A stretch of DNA of 64,000 nucleotides from positions 6,634,001 to 6,698,000 of the forward strand of contig JAWHQI010000065.1 of the NCBI GenBank assembly GCA_033032865.1, in the 5' to 3' direction. The translations under genes and the position numbers were made by a program. This document shows, piece by piece, positions 10,606 through 20,394 of this stretch; within the stretch, counting starts at the first letter, position 1; the number at the start of each line of letters is the position of its first letter. The stretch is from Dactylorhiza incarnata (taxonomy: Eukaryota > Streptophyta > Magnoliopsida > Asparagales > Orchidaceae). The notes under the pieces were generated by a model. It was not told where the DNA came from, did no database searches, and worked only from the letters and a program-made list of their open reading frames with translations.

Positions 10606-11637
10606 AAAACTTGATGCGATAATTTCGGCAAGTGCACCGGTCGCGCAAGTAATAAAAATGGGGAAAATCCCTGAGTGTCGGTCTCTTGAGGAACACAGTA
10701 AGGTGGAGTTTATTATCGAGGAAGGACTTGAGATCGAAGTCCGGCGGTAGGTGGAATGCGAACGAAAGGGGCTTTGAGGTTTGCAAACAAAAGTAAATAC
10801 TACGCCTACTCCTATGCAATGCCGCGATGCAATGCTTCGATCCGCGGGATGGAAACTAGGCAGGCCTTGAGCGCGCTGCGTCGAAAGGGCGGATGGACGA
10901 GAAGGCTAACGGGAACGAGCTATGCAGGCCTTGAGCGCGCTGCTTCGTTAGGCGAGTGGAATACGGGCCGCGATGCCACGCTTCGAAGGCGGATGGACGA
11001 GTAGGCTAGCGGAGTGAGGGTCGCAAGCACCTCTTCGACAAGCACGCCACTAGCAATTGCTAGGGCGGCACACCAACGTGACGGCGGAATGGAAATGGAC
11101 GACGGCGCACCTCAAGCAACTCAAATAGATAAATTACACAAACACATAGACATGAAATATATATGTAAAAATAACTAATTCAAGTGCCACTTCATCATAA
11201 TAATGAGATCGAAAACATATACACATCAATAAGAGAAGAATAAGGCAAGAAATCGACCGAATCCGAAGTCTCATTGTAGATTCACGGTTGGAATCGTCGG
11301 GTTGTCAATCCGCGTCCAAGCTCGGTCCGCAACTACGTCCGGGGTAGAGAGAGCTGTCACGACTCTCCAATGGACCCGTCTTCTTCGTGTCACGATCCGG
11401 TAGAGGTTGCAAACTTCCTCTTGCTCGATGGAGATGGCGGCTAGATCTTCCTTTGGAGCTCTTGGATGAAGGAGGAGGCCGAGAGGACACTCCGGCTCAA
11501 GATTGGCGTGAAGAACAAGCCCGGAGCACCTCCAGATGGTGGGCGGCGGTGGAGGGGCGAAACTGGCGCGGAACGGCGGAGCTGGGCGTGAAAACGGCGG
11601 TAGAATCGCGGATCCGACCTAAAATCGCGAGCAGGTC

Positions 11638-11647
11638 ATTTTATAGG
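11638..11647 (-). promoter_or_regulatory. TATA box of B2 5' LTR
   Basis: Minus strand CCTATAAAAT, about 14 bp downstream of the nearest palindromic word. The copy in the other LTR is at 6761-6770. Confidence 0.7.
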
Positions 11648-11660
11648 CGCTGGAATAAAC

Positions 11661-12022
11661 AGTGCGCACGGTCATTGGCGCACGACCAGTGGTCGTGCGC
11701 ACTAGAATCCTGTGATCGTGCGCTCTGCCTGGACGGAGCCTGCAAAGACAGAAATTATAAAATAACATGTTCGCACGACCAGTGGCGCACGACCAGTGGT
11801 CGTGGGCACTATCGTCGGTGGTCGTGCGCATTAGATGAAACAGAACTCATAAAATAATTGTTAAGTGCGCACGGACAGTGGCGCACGACCGGTGGTCGTG
11901 CGCACTGGCGTTGGTGGTCGTGCGCACTGCACCAAACAGAACTCGTGAAAAAGGGTTAAGTGCACACGATCAGTGGCGCACGACCAGTGGTCGTGCGCAA
12001 TAGAACCAGTGATCGTGCGCAG
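11661..12022 (-). repeat. Palindromic word array in B2 5' LTR
   Basis: Counterpart of the array at 6784-7145 at a constant offset of 4,877 bp, with a few base differences, including one word that has lost its CpG. Confidence 0.85.
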
Positions 12023-12289
12023 TGTTCCTGTGCAGAATTGCGCCGGAAGCACCTGCACGACTCCTGTTCTAGCGTACGACACCAGTCTAGCCACTGAAAG
12101 TGGAACTTAACGGAGCATGAAAACTACTAATGAAGAAAAGCAATGAAATCACACCAAAATGGGCCTATAAGTGCACCTAGCATAGAATGACCAATATGAG
12201 CTAAAACAGGGCTAAAGTGCAGTGGAAATACTAAATAGATGGCCCAGATGAGTCCATAAAAGTGTATATGATCAGGACTCATCAGTGTC

Positions 12290-12326
12290 GCAGGATGAGG
12301 CTGGCGATCTATGTGTTGTGCCTATT
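12290..12326 (+). pseudogene. B1 zinc-knuckle ORF, middle scrap between B2 and C1
   Basis: A 37-bp scrap of the B1 ORF left between two insertions; it encodes part of the stretch matching DLCVVPI in the B2 protein. The two insertions landed about 40 bp apart in the original ORF. Confidence 0.85.
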
Positions 12327-13638
12327 TGAAAGTGCACAGTTAACCTCACTAGAATTCTCTAGAGGGGGGTGAATAGAGATTTAAACTATTTTGTGCTAAG
12401 TTAATATATATATATGTGTATGATCACAGATTAGAGCTTCTCACACACCAACAAGAATTAGACAAGTAATTAAAGTAAATGCAAGAGAGAAAATCACAGC
12501 ACAACACAAGAAAATATAGTGGTTCCCCAAACTTTGGGTAGTCCACTCTTCTACCCCCTTGGTAGGAATTCACTATCTTGCACTGAGTCTTTTGATAAGG
12601 AGACTCTTAGAACCACCCTGAGTCTTTTGATAAGGAGACTCTTAGAACCAACTGAGTCTTTTGACAAGGAGACTCTTAGAACCAGTACACTGAATTTTTT
12701 GAAGAGAGATTCTAAAAACTCTTTTACAATATTTAAGTAAGAAAGAAAGAAAGAAAGAAACAATAATGAATCTTCTTCCTAGCAAGAAGATTGGAAGCAC
12801 AAGAAGTGAATTAAATCTTTCTTCTATAGAGAGAAGAAGATTTGTAGCCTTTCTCTCTTTTAGTGAGAGCAATCAGATTTTGCAGCAGTGAGATTTCAGA
12901 AGCAGAAGAAGAAATGGTTGAATATTGCTGCAGAGCTTTTTCTCAATTTCTCTCTTTTCTCTTGGGAGCTTTTCCTCTATTTCAAAATGTATGTGGTAGA
13001 TCACTCCACTCTCTATTTTCTGCCGACCTCCTCTTTATTTATAGCTCTGTGTATTCAAAATAATGCTATAGGAGGATAATTAATTAGCAGTCAGAGAATT
13101 TGAAAAAATAGAAATGTTTCTATAATTAGCATACCAATAGAAGGAAAGAATTCATTCCAAATTCAAATAATATCCATAATGAGTTTTATCAGATTAGCCA
13201 AGAATCAAATAGAAGGAAGGAATGATTCAGAACGGCTATAAAATATTAACATTATTCCATATAAATTAGATCTACTGAAAGAAGGAAAGATATCTGACGC
13301 ATATTTAAATCTGTCATATAAATCGACGTGCGTCGATTACTATTCGACGTAAGCGTCGAATTCATCCTGGCTGGACGTCGAGAGAGGAATAAGGAAGGTG
13401 CGTCGACTAAGGTGCGTCGACTTCTCTATATGTGTCGACTAGAAATCAGAGTAGCGTCGACAACACATACGTCGAAATCTTCCTAAAGTTACTTCGACAT
13501 AACCTGAAGAAAACGTCGACTACATTTCGACGTTGCGTCGAATACTATTCGACGCATATTTACTTAGTCTTGTTTTTCATTCATAAAACTCTTTCTTTAA
13601 CTCATTTCTATGGGTTAAGAGAAATCATTTCCCCAACA
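12327..13638 (-). mobile_element. 3' LTR of C1
   Basis: 1,312 bp, TGTTGGGG...CTTTCA on the minus strand. Contains a TCGACG word array (about 13326-13557) and a TATA box (GCTATAAATAAAG, about 13035-13047), plus a short tandem AGAGTCTCCTTNTCAAAAGACTC-like block (12580-12690). Confidence 0.9.
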
Positions 13639-13822
13639 ATCTCCCCCTATTTGTCTTAACCCTATTTAGAGAGAAATTGTATTAGCATAAGAAGTATGTC
13701 ACTTTAAAAAGTGAAATTTAGATAAGGAGATCAAATACTCCAGAATCATATAAACAGATTTCATTTTCATACCAATTCATTTTCAACTATAGGATGAGAT
13801 ATATCAGCAATGTTTTCAAATA

Positions 13823-15545
13823 CTACTCAGGTGGGGTAGGAGGAGTCTTTCTTTTTCTCTTGAATACTAATGTTTGAGGAGAGGAGGATTTCTCTTTCCC
13901 ACTTGTAAGAAGTTCATTTAGCTCCCCCTGAGCAGGTAGCTCCCCCTGGGATAGAGCTCCTTTTATTCTTTCTTCTTCAGCCAACAGAATATCTGTCTCT
14001 TTTTCTTTTCCAGTATCAGCTTCATTTCCTTTCTCAGTTCCATCAACTGGTTCATTTCCATCTAGATTTGTACCAGCTTCATTTTCAGCCTCATTCACTG
14101 CTCTGCTTCCTTCCCCCTGTAGTGGTGTCATTTGATTTGCAGCATCTCTTGCTATGTTGAGTATCTCTATTGTTTGTTCATCAATATGGAGCTCAGTTAC
14201 TATCTCATTCCCAAGGGTTTTGAGCAGTGCTAGACTGTCAGTTTTTGAGGTAGGAAGGGATTTGTGAGAAGGAGATTTAGGATTGGAGAGCTGATCTTCA
14301 TCTAGATTCTCCCCCTTCTTGACCTTCTTGGCCAAGGAGGTTAAGAAAGACCTAGTCACTCTAGAGGAAGAGAGAGATGACTTTAGATCTTGCACAGAGG
14401 CACTGACCCCATCTATTTGGGTGTGCATGTGAAGGATGGAGGAATGAATCTGGGAGCAATGCTCATCTAGCATTGCCTGGAATTTTTGAGCTGCAGATTG
14501 GATGCACTGAGTGAGTAGAGCCTCAGTGGATGCAGATGGTGGAGAGTGAGGAGATGATGAATGTGGAGAGGGGATTCTATCATCTTGAGGAGGTATATTT
14601 GATGGAGGAGGTGGAGGAATAGATGAGACTTGGGCATGTGGTTGAGATGGTATTTGTGTGGATGAAGAAGGTACAGAAGATGTGACTGTTTGAGAAGGAG
14701 GAGGAGGAGTAGAATGAGCAGGAGAGATAGGAGGAGATGGAGTCCTTTCAGGAATGGAACCAGGCTTAGGGATTTGCCTGGCCCATTTAGAAAATAGGGC
14801 TATGGACATCCTTTTTCCTGGAGGGATGGGAATTCCTTTTGACCTACATAGGTCAGGGAAGGAATGGAACAGTACTTGACTCATCATTCTCATGTAGGCA
14901 TTCTCTTTGTGAGAGTATTTAGAGCCTATCATCTTGAGTAGCCATGTGGCCCAGTCTACCTTCTTCTTCAACACAAGGGCCCCCATGATGTTCAGTTGTT
15001 GTTTTGGTACTGCATCATGTGCTGAGATCTTGCACAGTAGAACTTTCCCTACTATATCAGCCAGCAGCCTATATTCATCAGAAAAGTCTACCTTTTTCAG
15101 ATGGATTGGTCTATCTTTTGAGAATTTCATGGTGGTAAGTAAATGCTTGACTTCATCAGGTGTGAGTTCAATGGATTCATCACCTAATAGGGGAATAATT
15201 TATACTAGTTGAGTCATTCATGAGAGGCTCATTTTCTTTTCCTATTTTATTGAAATGAAGATGACATTAGGATATACCTGATGGGAGGTCAAAGGTGGCC
15301 CTAATGTGGTCTGCTGAGATTGAGACTAGTGTCTCATAGAGTGTTCCTTGGATTTCTCCTTGTTCAGAAATCTGAACATGAGTTATGAGCTCAGTGAGCT
15401 CAGTTTCCAGGAGCTTGCACCTAGTGGAGATGAGCTTGTTCAGTCCTGCTTCAGTGAAGAGAGCAATGATGCTTTTATAGTTCTCTGCTGCTGCTTGGAA
15501 GGATTCGAGATCGATGTCAAACCCAGAATTTATTTTGGGAGCCAT
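13823..15545 (-). CDS. C1 ORF2, spliced, 542 aa, unknown function, intact
   Basis: Two exons: 15545-15278 and 15183-13823, joined across a 94-bp intron with GT at 15277 and AG at 15184; the splice falls inside a Gly codon after residues DLPS. The joined length is a multiple of three, and C2 has the same junction with a different intron sequence. The N-terminal 200 or so residues form a globular, mostly helical-looking domain (starts MAPKINSGF; includes SFPDLCRSKG and IPKPGSIPERTPS). A Pro/Ser-rich linker spans about 229-305, then a helical segment, a Lys-rich patch, a Glu-rich tail and a basic C-terminus KRKRKTPPTPPE that could act as a nuclear localisation signal. There is no signal peptide or membrane span, so it is not a classical envelope protein. 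A distant tie to the 'putative plant transposon protein' families is possible but not shown. Confidence 0.75.
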
Positions 15546-15649
15546 TGAAGATCAGTGAGAGAGGAGCAAGAAGAATCAGCTGGACAAAGGAGCACAGAGG
15601 ATAAAAGATGCAGAGTAGTGGAGGTTTCTGAAGAGTCTTTTTAAGTCAG

Positions 15650-15905
15650 GTGAAACGTCGAGACAGGGCTCAATTCGAGGCTTTTTCGGTACTCCAGTGG
15701 ATGTGACCGAAAATATTCTAATGTTGCCGCTCTTTATCATGAAGTCGACGTTACGGCGAGTGGAATTCGACGTGAACGTCGATATGGTCTGATTTGGTAT
15801 GATAGGGTTTCCTATCGACGTATGCGTCGATAGTAGTCGACGCATGCGTCGATTACACCTGTTGATCTGAGTCATCGACGGTGCGTCGATTAGAAGTCGA
15901 CGTGA
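15650..15905 (-). repeat. TCGACG word cluster between C1 gag and ORF2
   Basis: About ten words lie just upstream of ORF2 on the minus strand; a sequence ACTTAAAAAG follows before the ORF2 ATG at 15545. The C2 counterpart is at about 32615-32800. The arrangement copies that of the LTR, words then an AT-rich box, so an internal ORF2 promoter is possible (inference). Confidence 0.55.
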
Positions 15906-15994
15906 CTTTTGGGTTTTCAGAACCACTCTATGTTCTTATTTCTTGTTGTCTCTTCCTAATCCTAAAGTTTTCTAAGTCAGCCTAGGACTAGATT

Positions 15995-18372
15995 TTACAG
16001 ATAGTTTGATTGATTATACCAACATTGTTTGGCAAGGTGGCCATTTTTGTTGCATATACAACATTTGAGTATTTTGAGATTTTGAAGGTTTGAGTTTAGA
16101 TAGGGATGGTGGTATTGATTAGAATAAGAGTTTTGATTTTGATAGAATCTTTGTTTAGGATGGAAGTTTTGTTTTGGATAGAAACTATGGTTATGAAAAA
16201 AATTAGGATGAGAATTTTGTTTACTAAGTTTTGGGTAGAAATTTTGGTTAGAATAGAGATGTTGATCATGATCAGGATGAATGGGTCCTGAATGGAGGTT
16301 AGGGTGAAAGGTTTTTGGATGAAAGGTATTTAAGTTGCTCTGAACTTTTGTGCGTCGATATTCATTCGACGCATGTTGATAGTCGCGTCGATTTGTATTC
16401 GGCGCTTTCTCCAGATGGCGTCGATCTGATTTCGACGCATAAAAAAGTTGCGTCGATTGGAAGTCAACGTGCTTTTGTTCAGCCGTCTAGAAGAGATCGA
16501 AGCATCTGAAAGATTGCGTTGAGTAGAAGTCGATGCACTATCGTGCATGCGTCGATATGAAGTCGACGCATCTGTGCCTTCACAAATTTTCATTTTGCCT
16601 TTCTCTGTTTTTACTCCTTTATGTGTTGTTTTTCTCGGATTGATTGTTTCTTCAGATGAATTTTGTGAGTCATCAGCTGAATAATAAGATGTTTCATGCA
16701 ATTCTTTTATTTCTTTGAAGGAATTTTCTTCCTGTGGGTCTTTTTCTGGGTTTAACAAATTAACAGGTTTAGTGAATTTTACAGGGCTCATCCAAGCAGG
16801 TTTGTTGGATGGAATTAGGTTGATTAAGGGATCAGCCCCAAGCCCAAGATTCTTGTGTCTTAGTTTTTGTTTTTCAGTGATTTCCTTAAGAGTTTGGCTT
16901 CTCATTTTTATTGATTCTTCAAAGGCCTTTGCCTGGATTACCTTATCTTTAAGGAACTGGTTTTCTATTTTAGCCCTTTCTATTTCTTTAGCTTTTAGTG
17001 CATAATCTTTTGAGCATATTTTCTCTTTATCACTTTGGTTCTTAACCATGTTAATTTGTTCTTTTAGATCTTTGATTTCTTGTTTTGTTTTTAGTTGATC
17101 TATGTACATTCCCATAAAATCATTTCTAAAGTCATCACATTGAAAATCTATTTCATCAAACATGCTTACCTCATCCTCATCCTCAGATTCCTCAATGAGA
17201 ATGAGGTTCTTTTCTTTTTCATCATCAGAAGATATGCTTTCTTCTGATCCTGTTTCACTCCATGATTTATCATCATTCTTTGAGTCTTCAAAGGCCATCA
17301 AGCATAGGTCTTCTTGCCTATATTCTTCATTATCACTCTTAGAGGATGAACTATCCTCAGAGTTTGTTTCACTCCAGACTTCTGCAATGAAGCCTCTTTC
17401 TTTCTTCTTCCCCTTTTTCTTCAGATCCTTCTTTTTCAGATCCTTTCCTGTTTCAGCATTCTCTGGACATTCTGGGGCAATGTGTCCAGGTTTCCTGCAA
17501 GAATAGCAAATAATTTCTTTAGTGGGGGTTTTGTCATACCTTGGTTTTGACTCCCTCCTTTTTGATCCATCAGTCTTGACCCATCTCTTAAATCTTCTTG
17601 CTAGGAAACTGAATAGTTCTTCTTCAGTGACAGGAGTCCCTTCTTCTGTTGCCTTTAAGGCAATGTTCCTGTCTTTTGAGGAAGTTGAGGTGTTTTCTCT
17701 TCTTTCCTTCTCTTCTCTAGTTTTCAGCAATTGCTCATAGGATCTGAGTTTTCCTAAGAGAGCATCTGTTGAGATCTCTTTTTGTCCTCTTGTGTCTCTT
17801 ATTGCCCATATTCTTGAGTCCCATGAACTAGGGAGACTCATTAGCAATTTGTCATTAATCTCAGTGAGAGAGATTTCTCTATCCAAGTCTCTTAGTTGAT
17901 TAATGATCAGACTGAATCTGTCATACATTTCAGAGATGCTTTCTTCAGCCTTCTTTTGAAAGTTCTCATATTGAGAGATCAATAGGGCCTTCTTGTCTTT
18001 CTTTTCATCAGCACTTCCTTCCACCATCTTTGTGAGGGCATCCCAAATTTATTTGGATGATTCACAGTCAATAACCTTTTGAAAGATGTCATCTGAAAGA
18101 GTTGAGACAAGTATGTTCATGGCCTTTAGATCATGAGTTCTTGCCTTCTTTTCATCTTCTGTCCATTCAGATCTTGGAACAAGTGTTTGTGTGATGTTGC
18201 CATTTGCATCCTTTCTGTAAGGCTTTGGGGGACCTGTTACAGTAATATTGAACAAGTCAGCATCAATGGAATTCATATAGATTCTGATTCTTGTTTTCCA
18301 AACTGCAAACTTTTCAAGATTGCACATTGGTGGTCTGGTGGAAGCATAATCTTTAATTTGTGCCATGTGCAA
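15995..18372 (-). pseudogene. C1 gag (UBN2 type), damaged
   Basis: Copia-type Gag polyprotein, which builds the virus-like particle. The start MAQIKDYASTRPP at 18372 matches C2. The UBN2-like capsid domain spans roughly the first 230 residues, then a zinc knuckle CYSCRKPGHIAPEC (about 17500-17460), a long acidic Glu/Ser/Asp region, a coiled-coil-like Lys/Glu stretch, and a second knuckle CCICNKNGHLAKQC near 16050-16010. One in-frame TAA replaces a Glu codon at about 18046-18048, and a frameshift near 16350 separates the last knuckle. Between 16345 and 16575 the coding sequence itself is made of TCGACG words. Two lesions make it non-functional as written. Confidence 0.8.
16345..16575 (-). repeat. 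TCGACG word cluster inside C1 gag coding region
   Basis: About ten copies of GCGTCGA / TCGACGC in both orientations, the same words as in the LTRs of this element. In the gag frame they appear as recurring Arg-Arg, Ser-Thr-Ser and Ile-Asp-Ala residues. The equivalent cluster in C2 is at 32060-32290. Confidence 0.75.
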
Positions 18373-18446
18373 AATAGTTTTGAAGATATATATATATATA
18401 TAAGAGGTAGAATCTTTTGATCAAGGAGTTATCCTTTTTAGATCAA

Positions 18447-18464
18447 CCTCCCTCTGATACTAAT
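18447..18464 (-). other. Primer binding site of C1 (initiator tRNA-Met, variant)
   Basis: Minus strand TAGTATCAGAGGGAGG directly after the 5' LTR, against the consensus TGGTATCAGAGC for initiator tRNA-Met. C2 has TGGTATCAAAGCGAGG. Confidence 0.75.
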
Positions 18465-19783
18465 TGAAAGTGCACAGTTAACCTCACTAGAATTCTCTAG
18501 AGGGGGGGTGAATAGAGATTTAAACTATTTTGTGCTAAGTTAATATATATATATATATATGTGTATGATCACAGATTAGAGCTTCCCACACACCAACAAG
18601 AATTAGACAAGTAATTAAAGTAAATGCAAGAGAGAAAATCACAGCACAACACAAGAAAATATAGTGGTTCCCCAAACTTTGGGTAGTCCACTCTTCTACC
18701 CCCTTGGTAGGAATTCACTATCTTGCACTGAGTCTTTTGATAAGGAGACTCTTAGAACCACCCTGAGTATTTTGACAAGGAGACTCTTAGAACCAACTGA
18801 GTCTTTTGACAAGGAGACTCTTAGAACCAGTACACTGAATTTTTTGAAGAGAGATTCTAAAAACTCTTTTACAATATTTAAGTAAGAAAGAAAGAAAGAA
18901 AGAAACAATAATGAATCTTCTTCCTAGCAAGAAGATTGGAAGCACAAGAAGTGAATTAAATCTTTCTTCTATAGAGAGAAGAAGATTTGTAGCCTTTCTC
19001 TCTTTTAGTGAGAGCAATCAGATTTTGCAGCAGTGAGATTTCAGAAGCAGAAGAAGAAATGGTTGAATATTGCTGCAGAGCTTTTTCTTAATTTCTCTCT
19101 TTTCTCTTGGGAGCTTTTCCTCTATTTCAAAATGTATGTGGTAGATCACTCCACTCTCTATTTTCTGCCGACCTTCTCTTTATTTATAGCTCTGTGTATT
19201 CAAAATAATGCTATAGGAGGATAATTAATTAGCAGTCAGAGAATTTGAAAAAATAGAAATGTTTCTATAATTAGCATACCAATAGAAGGAAAGAATTCAT
19301 TCCAAATTCAAATAATATCCATAATGAGTTTTATCAGATTAGCCAAGAATCAAATAGAAGGAAGGAATGATTCAGAACGGCTATAAAATATTAACATTAT
19401 TCCATATAAATTAGATCTACTGAAAGAAGGAAAGAGATCTGGCGCATATTTAAATCTGTCATATAAATCGACGTGCGTCGATTACTATTCGACGTAAGCG
19501 TCGAATTCATCCTGGCTGGACGTCGAGAGAGGAATAAGGAAGGTGCGTCGACTAAGGTGCGTCGACTTCTCTATATGCGTTGACTAGAAATCAGAGTAGC
19601 GTCGACAACACATACGTCGAAATCTTCCTAAAGTTACTTCGACATAACCTGAAGAAAACGTCGACTACATTTCGACGTTGCGTCGAATACTATTCGACGC
19701 ATATTTACTTAGTCTTGTTTTTCATTCATAAAACTCTTTCTTTAACTCATTTCTAGGGGTTAAGAGAAATCATTTCCCCAACA
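18465..19783 (-). mobile_element. 5' LTR of C1
   Basis: 1,319 bp, nearly identical to the 3' LTR. TATA box on the minus strand at about 19180-19192, word array 19465-19703. Confidence 0.9.
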
Positions 19784-20394
19784 CTATTCCTATGAAGGAG
19801 GACAACCTTCTAGGTGAAGAGGAGTTTTCCTCAACACCGGTGGAGGAAGTCCAAATCTTGGGCAGGGCCACTGTCGATCCCGCTGAACCTTGCGGCATTG
19901 ATGACAATGCCAACATTATTTTACTTCCCCAACCTGATGGGAGTGAGACCGGGATCACTCCCCCGATTGATGTTTATTTATGTTCTTCGTCTTCTTTATT
20001 TCTTGATCCCCTTCCTTCATCTGAGTCTGTGCAGGTTGAATCTTCACAGGTACTTCAGGAGGACTTGGAGCTTTTTGCTCAAGTCAATGATGAGAGCATC
20101 CTCTCATGTGAGGAGGTTTATTCCCCCTCTGTAGAGGAAGCTCCACTCATTGCCTTCGCCTCCTGCTGCCTCCCTGTTGACGACTCCTTGCTAGGCAAGG
20201 ATATTTTTGGTGAGTTGAGCGAGGATATCTCCTCCTCCTCTTCTTACTTTCTTTTCCCTCTACCTGTGACGAGCAAGTATTACTTATATTCGGGTAGAGG
20301 CGTGACTGTTCTGTTGCCGTATCGGTACCCGCTACCGACACGCATATTAGAACAGTTACATGTGCACTTCTCTTTTCATAGACCCATTAGCTAG
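19784..20394 (+). pseudogene. B1 zinc-knuckle ORF, C-terminal part
   Basis: Resumes after C1 (19784-19788 is the second CTATT copy) and runs open to TAG at 20392-20394. It is about 200 residues, acidic and rich in Ser, Pro and Glu, closely parallel to the C-terminal half of the B2 protein. It ends in LHVHFSFHRPIS where B2 has LPVHFSFHRPIS. No catalytic motif is visible. The N-terminal zinc knuckles are on the far side of the insertions. Confidence 0.8.

Larger units (their letters stand above)
5735..12284 (-). mobile_element. Element B2: complete non-autonomous gypsy-type LTR element
   Basis: 6,550 bp flanked by GTGTC (5730-5734 and 12285-12289). Minus-strand order: 5' LTR 12284-10612, PBS 10605-10588, ORF 10390-9149, non-coding 3' region with three polypurine tracts, 3' LTR 7407-5735. 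Both LTRs are 1,673 bp and differ at about twenty positions by eye, so insertion was fairly recent. There is no pol. It sits inside another member of its own family in the opposite orientation, creating long inverted repeats with B1. Confidence 0.93.
10612..12284 (-). mobile_element. 5' LTR of B2
   Basis: 1,673 bp, same length as its partner. The PBS follows directly on the minus strand. Word array at about 11661-12022 and TATA box at 11638-11647. Confidence 0.92.
12327..19783 (-). mobile_element. Element C1: pol-less copia-type LTR element with gag and ORF2
   Basis: 7,457 bp flanked by CTATT (12322-12326 and 19784-19788). Minus-strand order: 5' LTR 19783-18465, PBS about 18464-18447, gag 18372-15995 (damaged), word-rich spacer, spliced ORF2 15545-13823 (intact), polypurine tract 13655-13639, 3' LTR 13638-12327. 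There is no protease, integrase, RT or RNase H. The UBN2-type gag, initiator-tRNA-Met PBS and AGGGGGAGAT tract before TGTTGGGG point to the Sirevirus branch of Ty1/copia. Gag-only non-autonomous elements are known in plants (TR-GAG type); a second spliced ORF is not a usual part of them. Confidence 0.92.
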
